Shown here: positions 1 to 8,303 of the stretch, piece by piece
How the letters are laid out: every line of letters begins with the position of its first letter
How positions within the stretch are numbered: position 1 is the first letter of the stretch
Assembly (NCBI RefSeq): GCF_001439605.1
Contig: NZ_LMBX01000011.1
Location: 71,063 to 135,062 of the forward strand
From: Cytobacillus praedii
GTDB lineage: Bacteria > Bacillota > Bacilli > Bacillales > Cytobacillaceae
DNA: 64,000 nucleotides
Reading direction: 5' to 3'
Program-made: the position numbers and the translations under genes
Notes under the pieces: generated by a model
What the model was told of the DNA's origin: nothing
Database searches by the model: none
Seen by the model: the letters and a program-made list of their open reading frames with translations, nothing else

Positions 1-110
1 CTTATGACCTCGAGCCCCCTAGCTGCTGTAGCTGGACAGAGAAAAGCGAATGTGGCTTGCACAGGGGCAACAAGGCTACAATGCTACAAGGCATAAGACA
101 AGCCGTGCTA
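1..110 (-). repeat. Dispersed intergenic repeat copy (edge of window)
   Basis: Read on the minus strand, the first 40 bases run GGACAGCTACAGCAGCTAGG followed by a GAGGTCATAAG end. The same kind of sequence occurs near 5231 (TGTCCAGCTCCAGGGGCTAG, then CGAGGTC) and near 31331 (CTAGCTGGGAC, then GAGGTCATAAG). It resembles the TGTCTAGCTCCAGCGCCTAG-type intergenic repeat common in Bacillaceae. It is non-coding and lies between the gene left of the window (der in B. subtilis) and gpsA. Its exact left limit is outside the window. Confidence 0.5.
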
Positions 111-144
111 GATAGACAATATCATTTAAAGGTAGTGTGATCTA

Positions 145-1185
145 ATGGAGCGGAAAAGAGAAAGCATTGCTGTCATTGGTGCTGGCAGTTGGGGAACTGC
201 TTTAGCAATGGTGTTAGCAGATAATAATCATGAAGTAAAGCTCTGGGGACATAACCCTGAACAAATTAAGGAAATAAATGAACACCATATTAATAAGAAA
301 TACCTGCCAGATATCCTCCTGCCAGAAGGAATTACAGGCTTTGCTTCTATGGAGGAAGCCTTATTTGGGGTTAATACAATTATTCTTGCGGTTCCTACGA
401 AAGCAATTAGGGAAGTAATTGGCAAAATTAGCGCCATTAGAAAAGAACCTCTGACTGTTGTCCACGTGAGTAAAGGGATTGAACCAGATACGCTGTTGCG
501 CATATCTGAAATGATTGAAGAAGAAATGCCTGCAAACCTTTTAGCAAGCGTAGTTGTACTTTCAGGACCAAGCCATGCGGAAGAGGTAAGCTTAAGGCAC
601 CCAACAACAGTCACTGTTTCCTCAAAAAATATGGCAGCTGCGGATCAAGTTCAAGATTTATTTATTAATAATAATTTCCGAGTATATACAAATCCAGACA
701 TAGTTGGTGTTGAAATCGGGGGAGCACTTAAAAATATTATTGCTCTGGCAGCGGGAATTACGGATGGCTTAGGCTATGGAGATAACGCCAAGGCTGCATT
801 AATTACACGTGGTTTAGCTGAAATTGCCCGCTTAGGAATGAAAATGGGGGCAAGTCCTTTAACTTTCTCAGGGTTAACAGGAATAGGCGATTTAATTGTA
901 ACCTGCACGAGTGTCCATTCCCGCAATTGGAGAGCGGGTCATTTGCTTGGGAAAGGCCAGAACCTTCAAGAGGTCTTGGATAATATGGGAATGGTCGTTG
1001 AAGGAGTTAGAACTACAAAGGCTGCAAAGCAACTCGCAGTGAAATATGAAGTCAACATGCCGATCGCAGATGCTCTTTATGACGTCCTATTTAATAATGT
1101 AAATGCAAAAGATGCAGTTGACAGCCTGATGGCTCGTGGGAAAAAAGATGAAATGGATGACCTTACAAACGTTCTGGATATATAA
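145..1185 (+). CDS. gpsA: NAD(P)H-dependent glycerol-3-phosphate dehydrogenase
   Basis: This cytoplasmic enzyme reduces dihydroxyacetone phosphate to sn-glycerol 3-phosphate, the backbone precursor of membrane phospholipids. The 346 residues match the usual length of GpsA (345 in B. subtilis). The Rossmann dinucleotide-binding motif GAGSWG is at residues 12–17. The conserved VSKG (near 110) and SGPSHAEEV (140–148) segments are present, and the predicted catalytic lysine lies in GGALKN (K196). The ATG is preceded by AAAGGTAG. In B. subtilis the gene follows der, whose position would be just outside the window. A clear terminator follows 130 bp downstream, so gpsA probably ends its transcription unit. 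Nothing in the sequence looks damaged. Confidence 0.97.
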   Translation: MERKRESIAVIGAGSWGTALAMVLADNNHEVKLWGHNPEQIKEINEHHINKKYLPDILLPEGITGFASMEEALFGVNTIILAVPTKAIREVIGKISAIRKEPLTVVHVSKGIEPDTLLRISEMIEEEMPANLLASVVVLSGPSHAEEVSLRHPTTVTVSSKNMAAADQVQDLFINNNFRVYTNPDIVGVEIGGALKNIIALAAGITDGLGYGDNAKAALITRGLAEIARLGMKMGASPLTFSGLTGIGDLIVTCTSVHSRNWRAGHLLGKGQNLQEVLDNMGMVVEGVRTTKAAKQLAVKYEVNMPIADALYDVLFNNVNAKDAVDSLMARGKKDEMDDLTNVLDI

Positions 1186-1315
1186 AAATGAGTATCAATA
1201 CAAATATTTATTTGAAATATGGGCATTCGAGGATACGCAAGAGAAACAATTTGCATACAATGCATCGAAGCAAACTGGTGAATTGAACAGGGTTTTAGGG
1301 TTATTTAGTCACAGG

Positions 1316-1356
1316 CTAAGTTAAAGAATTGCCCCTCTTTAACTTAGCTTTTTTTT
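1316..1356 (+). terminator. Rho-independent terminator after gpsA
   Basis: A perfect 12-bp stem CTAAGTTAAAGA / TCTTTAACTTAG with an 8-nt loop is followed by C and eight T residues. Confidence 0.9.
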
Positions 1357-1538
1357 CGTTAAGAGTATTTTAGGGCAAAAATTTCTAATTTCTTAGATGA
1401 TGGGCAGCAGAACTCCCCTTAAGAAGTGGGGGAGAACATTCTAATTTAGGGATAAAACAGCACATGTAATCCAGATTGGTTCAACTAATAATCTATAGTG
1501 GATGAAGGAATCCTTGCTGTTTGAAGTTTTACTTTAGG
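1357..1538. other. Gene-free spacer, nothing recognised
   Basis: The gap between gpsA and the DUF2768 gene is about 400 bp. After the terminator it holds a short purine-rich stretch (AAGAAGTGGGGGAGAAC near 1421) but no open frame with a ribosome binding site, no RNA motif and no repeat that I could recognise before the promoter at 1539. Confidence 0.4.
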
Positions 1539-1567
1539 TGCCAATCGTCATGGGGATATGATATAAT
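1539..1567 (+). promoter_or_regulatory. Candidate SigA promoter with extended -10
   Basis: TGATATAAT (1559–1567) is a consensus extended -10. The -35 position 17 bp upstream reads TGCCAA, which is weak. It sits 27 bp before the DUF2768 gene and could drive that gene and yphF. Confidence 0.55.
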
Positions 1568-1593
1568 ACTTCTCGGAAAAAGGAGTTGAAATC

Positions 1594-1794
1594 ATGTCAC
1601 CATCATTAATGAAAATGTGGATATCACTTGCGTCTATGGGGTTTATGTTTTTGGCCATAATACTGATATTTTTTAGTCGTTATAAATTAGGTGGGGTTTT
1701 TAAATTTATTACCGCTTTAGTTGCCTATATCTTAATGATTGTATCAGGAATTATTATATTTCTTGTTGTCTTTAGCGGTCCCACCCCTGAGTAG
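1594..1794 (+). CDS. DUF2768 small membrane protein (YphE-type)
   Basis: A 66-residue protein with two strongly hydrophobic helices (about residues 8–27 and 36–60) joined by a short basic loop (SRYKLGG), ending in a polar PTPE tail. This matches the DUF2768 family of small Bacillus proteins, which occupies this position in B. subtilis (yphE). AAAAAGGAG lies 8–10 nt before the ATG, and a consensus extended -10 lies just upstream. The function is unknown. It is likely an integral inner-membrane protein, and the yphF lipoprotein gene follows within 70 bp, so the two may be cotranscribed. Confidence 0.75.
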   Translation: MSPSLMKMWISLASMGFMFLAIILIFFSRYKLGGVFKFITALVAYILMIVSGIIIFLVVFSGPTPE

Positions 1795-1860
1795 ATAAGG
1801 AAATACTGTGGCCGTTTTATAAAAGTACAATAAATACATAGCCAAAAAGGATTGATTCGG

Positions 1861-2574
1861 TTGAAAAAAGAATTACGGCTTCTTTCTTTGCTCCTATTAA
1901 TTATTTCAGTATTATCAGGATGTATGTATCCTAAAGAAAGACTTGCAGAAAATCAAATCCCATACGAGGACCAGATTCAAGCTGTTCAATCAGTAATTGA
2001 TAATTATAAAGAGGATACGGGAGGACTTCTTCCAATTAAAACGAGGGATCAAACGACTCCTATCTATCAAAAATATCCAATTGATTTTAAAATGGTCGTT
2101 CCAAAGTATATGGCGGAACCACCAGGAAATGCATTTGAATCCGGGGGCATATTTCAATATGTCCTTGTTGATGTAGAAACAAACCCAACAGTTAAAATTT
2201 TTGATTTGAGAATGGCTGAAACAATACGTGACATTAAACTGCGTATAAAAACTCAAGGGTATCCGCCATATAAAGAACAAATTGCTGACCATGTATTTTC
2301 ATTGGACTTTAGCAAATTGGGATATAAAGAAGATCCAACAGCTAAAAGCCCATACACAGGACTTCCACTGCCATTTGTTGTAACAGGTGATGGGGAGGTA
2401 TATGTTGATTATACAAGTGATCTTTTTGAAGCAGTAAAAACAAAAAAAATGAATTTTAAGCCAGGTGAAGATATCAGAGGGATACTTGTTGAAGATTCAG
2501 CCTTTGTACCCGCTTATTCATTGCCATATACAATTGACGAGAATACGAAACAGCCAATCTTTTTGGCGAAATAG
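1861..2574 (+). CDS. yphF: YphF-type lipoprotein
   Basis: The N-terminus is a lipoprotein signal peptide: two lysines, a run of leucines, then the lipobox LSGC with the acylated cysteine at about residue 20. The mature protein of about 218 residues should be anchored to the outer face of the membrane. It corresponds to YphF, which lies in the same place in B. subtilis (244 aa) and has no assigned activity. I chose the TTG at 1861 because AAAAAGG ends 10 nt before it; the TTG at 1852 would leave only one nucleotide of spacing. A strong terminator separates it from spoIVA. No catalytic motif is visible. Confidence 0.8.
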   Translation: MKKELRLLSLLLLIISVLSGCMYPKERLAENQIPYEDQIQAVQSVIDNYKEDTGGLLPIKTRDQTTPIYQKYPIDFKMVVPKYMAEPPGNAFESGGIFQYVLVDVETNPTVKIFDLRMAETIRDIKLRIKTQGYPPYKEQIADHVFSLDFSKLGYKEDPTAKSPYTGLPLPFVVTGDGEVYVDYTSDLFEAVKTKKMNFKPGEDIRGILVEDSAFVPAYSLPYTIDENTKQPIFLAK

Positions 2575-2578
2575 TCAT

Positions 2579-2622
2579 AACCCTTCTTCTGCAAAATATA
2601 TTGTAGGAGAAGGGTTTTTTCT
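2579..2622 (+). terminator. Rho-independent terminator after yphF
   Basis: Stem AACCCTTCTTCT / AGGAGAAGGGTT (one G·T pair) is followed by six T residues. Confidence 0.85.
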
Positions 2623-2706
2623 TCGTTGTGATTATAAACTTAACTGTAATGAATGGGAAATAAAGTATGTTAGTTTTATTTTCAAACGGGGTGATTAAAA
2701 AAAACT

Positions 2707-2743
2707 GTCATAACGGAGTAGGACAACATCATAAACATATAAT
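2707..2743 (+). promoter_or_regulatory. Possible SigE-type promoter for spoIVA
   Basis: CATATAAT at 2736 resembles the SigE -10 (CATACAAT) and GTCATAA at 2707 resembles a SigE -35, but the spacing between them (22 nt) is too long. Either another -35 is used or CATAAACAT at 2730 is the -10. spoIVA is known to need mother-cell sigma factors in B. subtilis; the exact site here is uncertain. Confidence 0.3.
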
Positions 2744-2797
2744 GTCCAAACGTAATTGATAGGATAATTTATCCCACAGATTTTAGGAGGGGATCAC

Positions 2798-4276
2798 TTG
2801 GAAAAGGTAGATATTTTCAAAGATATTGCCGAAAGAACTGGTGGTGATATCTATTTCGGTGTAGTTGGAGCTGTACGGACAGGCAAATCAACTTTTATAA
2901 AAAAATTTATGGAGCTTGTTGTATTGCCGAATATGAGCAATGAAGCTGATCGCGCTCGCACCCAGGATGAACTCCCACAAAGTGCGGCCGGTAAAACAAT
3001 CATGACTACTGAACCGAAATTTGTTCCAAACCAGGCAGCTACCGTACATGTTGATGAGGGATTAGATGTAAATATTCGCTTGGTTGATTGTGTTGGCTAC
3101 ACTGTACCTGGTGCAAAGGGCTATGAGGATGAAAATGGTCCAAGAATGATCAATACCCCATGGTACGAAGAACCAATTCCCTTCCATGAGGCAGCGGAAA
3201 TTGGTACAAGGAAAGTCATTCAGGAACATTCAACAATTGGTGTTGTTATTACTACGGATGGGACAATTGGTGAAATTCCGCGCAGCAACTACCTTGAAGC
3301 TGAAGGAAGAGTAATTGATGAACTTAAAGAAGTAGGAAAGCCATTTATTATGGTCATCAATAGTGTACAGCCGCATCATCCTAATACGGAAGCACTTAGA
3401 AATGAATTAGCTGAAAAATATGATATTCCTGTTTTAGCTATGAGTGTTGAAGGGATGAGGGAATCGGATGTATTAAATGTCATGCGTGAAGCATTATATG
3501 AATTCCCTGTGCTTGAGGTGAATGTGAATTTGCCAAGCTGGGTTATGGTTTTACATGAAGATCATTGGTTAAGAGAAAGCTATCAAGAAGCCGTAAAAGA
3601 AACGGTTAAAGATATTAAGCGACTAAGAGATGTTGATCGAGTTGTGCATCAATTTAGTGATTTCGAATTCATTGATCGTGCTGGCTTAGCAGGGATTGAA
3701 ATGGGTCAGGGAGTCGCGGAAATTGATTTGTATGCTCCAGATGATCTTTATGATGAAGTATTGAAAGAAATTGTTGGGGTAGAAATAAGAGGGAAAGATC
3801 ATTTACTTGAGCTTATGCAGGATTTCGCTCATGCAAAAACAGAATATGATCAAATCTCTGATGCTTTGAAAATGGTGAAACAAACAGGTTATGGGATTGC
3901 GGCACCATCACTTTCTGATATGAGCTTGGATGAACCGGAAATTACTCGCCATGGCTCGAGATTTGGTGTTAGATTAAAGGCGGTTGCTCCTTCCATTCAT
4001 ATGATTAAAGTCGATGTTGAATCAGAATTTTCGCCAATTATTGGAACAGAAAAACAGAGCGAGGAACTTGTCAGATACTTGATGCAGGATTTTGAGGATG
4101 ATCCGTTATCTATTTGGAATTCTGATATTTTTGGACGCAGCTTAAGCTCAATTGTGAGAGAGGGAATTCAGGCGAAGTTAGCGATGATGCCGGAAAATGC
4201 CCGGTATAAACTAAAAGAAACGCTTGAAAGAATAATAAACGAAGGTTCAGGCGGATTAATTGCAATAATTTTATAA
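2798..4276 (+). CDS. spoIVA: Stage IV sporulation protein A, coat morphogenetic ATPase
   Basis: SpoIVA polymerises with ATP hydrolysis on the outer forespore membrane, anchored by SpoVM, and forms the base layer on which the spore coat assembles. The 492 residues equal the B. subtilis length, and the sequence is nearly the same throughout. The Walker A motif GAVRTGKS is at residues 24–31, the DCVGYTVPGAKGYEDENG segment follows, and the conserved C-terminus ends GSGGLIAIIL. The TTG start is preceded by AGGAGG at 2785–2790 with 7-nt spacing. It is flanked by terminators on both sides, so it is probably monocistronic. The gene marks the organism as an endospore former. Confidence 0.98.
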   Translation: MEKVDIFKDIAERTGGDIYFGVVGAVRTGKSTFIKKFMELVVLPNMSNEADRARTQDELPQSAAGKTIMTTEPKFVPNQAATVHVDEGLDVNIRLVDCVGYTVPGAKGYEDENGPRMINTPWYEEPIPFHEAAEIGTRKVIQEHSTIGVVITTDGTIGEIPRSNYLEAEGRVIDELKEVGKPFIMVINSVQPHHPNTEALRNELAEKYDIPVLAMSVEGMRESDVLNVMREALYEFPVLEVNVNLPSWVMVLHEDHWLRESYQEAVKETVKDIKRLRDVDRVVHQFSDFEFIDRAGLAGIEMGQGVAEIDLYAPDDLYDEVLKEIVGVEIRGKDHLLELMQDFAHAKTEYDQISDALKMVKQTGYGIAAPSLSDMSLDEPEITRHGSRFGVRLKAVAPSIHMIKVDVESEFSPIIGTEKQSEELVRYLMQDFEDDPLSIWNSDIFGRSLSSIVREGIQAKLAMMPENARYKLKETLERIINEGSGGLIAIIL

Positions 4277-4282
4277 ATAAAG

Positions 4283-4306
4283 GGACTCCATTGGGGGTCT
4301 TTTTCT
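4283..4306 (+). terminator. Weak terminator after spoIVA
   Basis: GACTCC-ATTG-GGGGTC (one wobble pair) is followed by CTTTTTC-type U-rich sequence immediately after the spoIVA stop. Confidence 0.55.
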
Positions 4307-4446
4307 TGTTTAATTTCCCTTTAAATCAAGGATAAACGTATATTTTCTTCAAAATATATGAAAAGTTTCCCATTAATGCATGAAATATTCTTGATAACCG
4401 CAAATGATTGTGATAATCTTTAAACTGAATTACATGTAATGTGCTT

Positions 4447-4478
4447 AAACCCTTAGTATTAAAGGTTTTTTTTAATGC
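4447..4478 (+). terminator. Terminator-like hairpin in the hbs upstream region
   Basis: AAACCCTTA-GTAT-TAAAGGTTT forms an 8-pair stem with one mismatch and is followed by TTTTT. It lies alone in the 412-bp gap between spoIVA and hbs. It could be a second terminator for spoIVA, or an attenuator if hbs transcription begins further upstream. The rest of the gap is very AT-rich, and I see no further gene in it. Confidence 0.5.
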
Positions 4479-4688
4479 AAATGCATTGATATTTTTTCAT
4501 TTTTGATTTATTATTGGGCATGTTAAACAAAAATACATGAAAACGTTTAGAAATCAGTAAATTTGTTTACAAATGTAAGTAAGATACTTCTTAGATGTTA
4601 GAACGTATGGTTTTCTGAAGTTAGATTATCTAACTCAGGGGCGTATAAACGCTTTTAGCATTTCTATTTTTGGGAGGAGGTGAAAGGC

Positions 4689-4961
4689 ATGAATAAGACA
4701 GAACTAATTAATGCAGTTGCTGAAAGCAGTGAGCTTTCTAAGAAAGACGCTACTAAAGCAGTTGATGCTGTTTTTGATGCAATCTTAGATGCTTTAAAAA
4801 ATGGTGATAAAGTTCAACTAATTGGTTTCGGAAACTTTGAGGTACGTGAGCGTGCTGCTCGTAAAGGACGCAACCCTCAAACAGGTGAAGAAATTGAAAT
4901 CGCTGCAAGCAAAGTACCTGCTTTCAAACCAGGTAAAGCATTGAAAGATGCAGTTAAATAA
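4689..4961 (+). CDS. hbs: Nucleoid protein HU (HBsu)
   Basis: HU binds and bends DNA as a homodimer and compacts the nucleoid. The 90 residues match B. subtilis HBsu (92) almost identically, starting [12 protein letters not shown]. The DNA-binding arm is present, with the family signature [18 protein letters not shown] (about residues 46–63). The ATG at 4689 is preceded by GGGAGGAGG at 4672–4680 with ideal spacing; a GTG at 4680 overlaps the Shine–Dalgarno and is unlikely. A strong terminator lies 35 bp after the stop. Codon use is biased towards abundant-tRNA codons, as expected for a highly expressed protein. Confidence 0.98.
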   Translation: MNKTELINAVAESSELSKKDATKAVDAVFDAILDALKNGDKVQLIGFGNFEVRERAARKGRNPQTGEEIEIAASKVPAFKPGKALKDAVK

Positions 4962-4995
4962 GTACATAATGTGCTAAAAGCTTTTGCTTGAGCTA

Positions 4996-5023
4996 AAAAC
5001 CGCGACATTCTCGCGGTTTTTTC
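4996..5023 (+). terminator. Rho-independent terminator after hbs
   Basis: Perfect stem AAAACCGCGA / TCGCGGTTTT with a 5-nt loop, continuing into TTC TTTT. Confidence 0.93.
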
Positions 5024-5104
5024 TTTTAAATAAACAACATTTACATACTAGAAGATTTTTTAAAGTGATTTGCTTTTTTTATTTTTTTCGAAGAAAAATT
5101 GTAT

Positions 5105-5360
5105 ATATCTAGCTTCCGCTATTCCATCATAGAGGTTACAAGTCAATCCTTCCAGAAAGATACAGAACATCTTTCCGAGAAGTTCGACTTGTACTTATAG
5201 GAGGTGAGCAAGCCGCTTCAGCAATTTTTTTTGTCCAGCTCCAGGGGCTAGGGGCACGAGGTCAAAGACGAACCAGCATGGATGTAAAGATGAACCTCCA
5301 CGCCGGCTCATCTTATGCTAGTCGCCTGTGGGCAAAAAGGCCCCCGCATTTCTTTTTTTG
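5105..5360 (+). repeat. Composite dispersed repeat between hbs and folE
   Basis: The gap contains two adjoining repeat copies. The first starts ATCTAGCTTCCGC and includes the hairpin GAAAGAT-ACAGAAC-ATCTTTC and CTTTCCGAGAAGTTCGACTT, close to CTTTCCGGAAGATTCGTCTT near 20533. The second starts TGTCCAGCTCCAGGGGCTAG at 5231 and ends in CTTATGCTAGTCG. It is richer in G+C than its flanks and has no supported open frame. It accounts for most of the 475-bp gap between hbs and folE. Confidence 0.6.
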
Positions 5361-5436
5361 CTAGTAACGAAATGATTATGCTAATATGGACATATTACGT
5401 TAGATTTAGATAGTTGTAACTTGAGGAGGATATATG

Positions 5437-6003
5437 ATGGCAGAGGTAAATCGTGCGCAGATCGAGGATGCGGTGCGTTTAATATTAGAAGCAATCGGGG
5501 AGGATCCTAATCGTGAGGGTCTGCTCGATACACCAAAAAGAGTTGCTAAAATGTATGAGGAAGTATTCCAAGGATTAAATCAAGATCCTAAGGAATATTT
5601 TGAAACGGTATTTGGCGAGGACCATGAAGAAGTGGTACTAGTGAAGGATATTCCTTTTTACTCTATGTGTGAACATCATCTTGTCCCGTTTTACGGTAAA
5701 GCACACGTTGCTTATATTCCAAGGAACGGAAAGGTAACAGGATTAAGTAAGCTGGCAAGAGCAGTAGATGCAGTAGCAAAAAGGCCACAGCTGCAGGAAC
5801 GAATTACATCAACCATTGCAGATTCAATCTTAGAGAAGCTCGATCCGCACGGAGTTATGGTTGTAGTAGAAGCAGAGCATATGTGTATGACTATGCGCGG
5901 TGTGAAGAAGCCAGGTTCACAAACAGTGACTACTGCAGTAAGAGGCGTTTATGCGGATGACGAAAGAGCACGTGCTGAAGTGCTTTCATTAATTAAATTC
6001 TAA
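5437..6003 (+). CDS. folE: GTP cyclohydrolase I
   Basis: This enzyme converts GTP to 7,8-dihydroneopterin triphosphate, the first step of tetrahydrofolate synthesis. Zinc ligands of the type I enzyme are visible: C78 and H81 in MCEHH and C150 in EHMCMTMRG. The 188 residues match the family (190 in B. subtilis MtrA). GAGGAGG at 5423–5429 lies 7 nt before the ATG at 5437, and MAEVN aligns with the B. subtilis start; an ATG at 5434 is also possible. In B. subtilis folE (mtrA) and mtrB are nearly contiguous; here a 239-bp spacer separates them. Confidence 0.97.
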   Translation: MAEVNRAQIEDAVRLILEAIGEDPNREGLLDTPKRVAKMYEEVFQGLNQDPKEYFETVFGEDHEEVVLVKDIPFYSMCEHHLVPFYGKAHVAYIPRNGKVTGLSKLARAVDAVAKRPQLQERITSTIADSILEKLDPHGVMVVVEAEHMCMTMRGVKKPGSQTVTTAVRGVYADDERARAEVLSLIKF

Positions 6004-6242
6004 CTGTTTAATCGGGATATTAATTATTACTTGTTGATTGCAGCGGGAGGGGCGAGATCCTTGAAAAATGCTGTCGTACTTCCTAGGTATCCCCTTAGTA
6101 TTTAATCGCATGTTCAGCGTCTTGAGGGCAGCATACAGCCTGCCACGCAAAAGGGTGTGCCTGCATAGAAGAGTTACAGCACATATTTTTTTTGGTCAGC
6201 CAACTTCTAAAATCAAATCACTATTTGCAAAAGGGTGTTTAT
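6004..6242. other. Unusual spacer between folE and mtrB
   Basis: A 239-bp non-coding block lies where B. subtilis has only a few bases. It is mosaic: GC-richer around 6040–6170 and T-rich near 6185–6196. A 61-codon frame at 6068 has no good Shine–Dalgarno and no recognisable product. It may be a degenerated repeat insertion, but I cannot pair it convincingly with the other repeat copies. Confidence 0.4.
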
Positions 6243-6479
6243 ATGGAGAATAAAATTCAAGTGGGAAATGAGTATGTCATTATTAAAGCAAAAGAAGATG
6301 GCGTAAATGTGATTGGATTAACAAGAGGGTCAGATACTAGATTTCATCATTCTGAGAAACTTGATCAAGGAGAAGTAATGATTGCTCAATTTACTGAGCA
6401 TACTTCTGCAATAAAAATTAGAGGGAATGCAGCTATTATGACCGCCTATGGAGAAGTTGAAAGCGAATCAAAAAAATAA
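6243..6479 (+). CDS. mtrB: Tryptophan RNA-binding attenuation protein TRAP
   Basis: TRAP is an 11-subunit ring that, when loaded with tryptophan, binds 11 or so GAG/UAG triplets in leader RNAs and attenuates trp genes. The 78 residues match B. subtilis TRAP (75) almost throughout, including [25 protein letters not shown] and [15 protein letters not shown], which carry the tryptophan pocket and the RNA-binding Lys/Arg positions. I chose the ATG at 6243 because AAAAGGGTG lies upstream; earlier in-frame codons give an unrelated N-terminus. The trpEDCFBA operon, its main target in B. subtilis, is missing from its usual place in this window (see aroH). Confidence 0.96.
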   Translation: MENKIQVGNEYVIIKAKEDGVNVIGLTRGSDTRFHHSEKLDQGEVMIAQFTEHTSAIKIRGNAAIMTAYGEVESESKK

Positions 6480-6536
6480 ATTTCATGTTATATGTAAATA
6501 AATGCTCACAAAGCCGTGGTTTCTTTGAAAATTCCC

Positions 6537-6565
6537 TGCCATTGAAATGTAATATATGATATAAT
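6537..6565 (+). promoter_or_regulatory. Candidate SigA promoter for hepS–menG–hepT
   Basis: TGATATAAT at 6557–6565 is a consensus extended -10. The -35 (TGCCAT at 6537) is weak. It lies 117 bp before hepS in the 202-bp gap after mtrB. Confidence 0.5.
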
Positions 6566-6681
6566 GATTTCTGCCTTATGTATACGTAATAATAGACTAG
6601 TAAAGGGTCTATTGTCCTTAAATATAAATAGAAATCTTATTGAAACGAAGTAGAAAACTCAGGGAAAACAAGGGTGATTGA

Positions 6682-7494
6682 ATGCAAAACTTGATGGTTA
6701 AATTAGCAGATGTGAAAGAGCAAATCAATGAAAAAATTAAGCACCCTTATTTACTTAAGCATATTGAACAGCCCATAATCGATGAAGATAAGCTTTTGCT
6801 CCTTCTTTCACTTTTTAATAAAGGGAGTGTCCCGGAATTAACTGCGAAAAAATATTGCCTGACAATCATGCTTATTCAAATTGCCCTTGATACTCATGAG
6901 CTAGTATCGAATCACAAACTTGATTCTGAAGAATTGAAGTCTAGGCAGCTTACTGTACTTGCTGGTGTATATTATAGCGGATTATATTATAAAATTCTTG
7001 CGGGTATTGATGATATTGAAATGATTCATTCATTAGCTGAAGGGATAAAAGAGGTAAATGAACATAAAATTTCCCTCTACCAAAAATCAGCTAATACGTT
7101 TGATGAGTTAATGAATGATGTTAAAAAGATTGAATCTTCTTTGTTTGAAAAGGTTGCTTCTTATTTGGATGACAAGGAATGGAGTGATTTTTCAGCCAAT
7201 CTTTTATTCATTAAAAGGCTAAATGCTGAGAGAGAGTTGTTTCTGCAAGGAAGAAAGTCAATTGTTTTTGAAGCAATCAAACATATAGCTGGTAAAAATG
7301 ATAAATGTCTTAATTCTAATGAGACAGATAATAATTTGCTTGCTATTTGTGATCATTATATCGATTTTTCAAAAAAACTCATTCAAAAGCAATACATGAA
7401 GTTCCCAATAATAGACGAATTATTAGTAAAGAGAATTCAGTCTGTACTCAGTAAGAATGAATCCTATGCAAATACATTTGTGGAAGAAGGGTAA
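6682..7494 (+). CDS. hepS: Heptaprenyl diphosphate synthase component 1
   Basis: HepS is the small regulatory subunit of the two-part synthase that makes the C35 side chain of menaquinone-7 with HepT. The 270 residues have the poorly conserved, mostly helical character of HepS (251 in B. subtilis), without the DDxxD motifs of the catalytic subunit. Identification rests on family resemblance at the N-terminus ([27 protein letters not shown] is typical in spacing) and on position directly before menG and hepT. The ATG follows AAGGGTGATTG. It ends 5 bp before menG. Confidence 0.87.
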   Translation: MQNLMVKLADVKEQINEKIKHPYLLKHIEQPIIDEDKLLLLLSLFNKGSVPELTAKKYCLTIMLIQIALDTHELVSNHKLDSEELKSRQLTVLAGVYYSGLYYKILAGIDDIEMIHSLAEGIKEVNEHKISLYQKSANTFDELMNDVKKIESSLFEKVASYLDDKEWSDFSANLLFIKRLNAERELFLQGRKSIVFEAIKHIAGKNDKCLNSNETDNNLLAICDHYIDFSKKLIQKQYMKFPIIDELLVKRIQSVLSKNESYANTFVEEG

Positions 7495-7499
7495 GCAGC

Positions 7500-8207
7500 A
7501 TGCAGCAATCTAAAGAAGAACGTGTCCATCATGTATTCGAAAAAATATATGGGAATTATGACAAAATGAATTCTGTCATCAGCTTCCAGCAGCACTTAAG
7601 ATGGCGTAAAGATACAATGAAGAAAATGAACGTCCAAAAGGGATCGAAGGCTCTTGATGTGTGCTGTGGAACAGCTGATTGGACAATTGCATTAGCTGAG
7701 GCAGTTGGTGAAAAAGGTGAAGTGATCGGTTTAGATTTCAGTAAAAATATGCTGAAAATCGGGGAACAAAAAGTAAAAGAAATGAATCTTAAACAAGTAA
7801 AGCTTGTACATGGAAATGCGATGGAACTCCCTTTTCCTGATAACACTTTTGATTATGTAACCATCGGGTTTGGTCTGCGAAATGTACCGGATTATTTACA
7901 AGTCTTAAAAGAAATGCATCGAGTTGTAAAGCCGGGCGGATTGGCTGTTTGTCTTGAAACATCCCAGCCAACGATGATTGGTTATAAACAAGCATATTAC
8001 TTCTATTTCCGCTTTATTATGCCGATGTTTGGGAAGCTATTCGCGAAAAGCTATAAAGAATATTCATGGCTGCAAGAATCTGCACGAGACTTCCCAGGAA
8101 TGAAGGAGCTTGCCCGCATGTTCGAAAATGCTGGTTTTGATCAGGTTAGCTATAAACCATATACTGGGGGAGTAGCAGCTGTTCATATAGGGAAAAAAGA
8201 AAAATAA
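7500..8207 (+). CDS. menG: Demethylmenaquinone methyltransferase
   Basis: MenG (UbiE/MenH) methylates demethylmenaquinone with S-adenosylmethionine, the last step of menaquinone synthesis. The 235 residues match the family. The SAM-binding motif [11 protein letters not shown] is at about 51–61, with GLDFSKNML for the ribose-binding acidic loop and the signature region [24 protein letters not shown]. The ATG follows GAAGGGTAAGC, only 5 bp after hepS, and hepT follows 96 bp later. All three genes of the cluster serve menaquinone assembly. Confidence 0.96.
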   Translation: MQQSKEERVHHVFEKIYGNYDKMNSVISFQQHLRWRKDTMKKMNVQKGSKALDVCCGTADWTIALAEAVGEKGEVIGLDFSKNMLKIGEQKVKEMNLKQVKLVHGNAMELPFPDNTFDYVTIGFGLRNVPDYLQVLKEMHRVVKPGGLAVCLETSQPTMIGYKQAYYFYFRFIMPMFGKLFAKSYKEYSWLQESARDFPGMKELARMFENAGFDQVSYKPYTGGVAAVHIGKKEK

Positions 8208-8303
8208 TATTTTTTCTGAATGCTTTTTCATAGGAATGTTTGTGCATATAATAACATGATGTATGGAAGCGGCAGACAGGATATAAGCTGGGTGAGTATA
8301 GAT

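Noticed and set aside
4393-4421. Fur-box-like sequence (TGATAACCGCAAATGATTGTGATAATC region)
   Set aside because: Only one half-site (TGATAATC) fits well, the symmetry is poor, and no iron gene is nearby.
6068-6253. 61-codon frame between folE and mtrB
   Set aside because: No ribosome binding site and basic, Cys-containing sequence of random character; it runs into mtrB in another frame.
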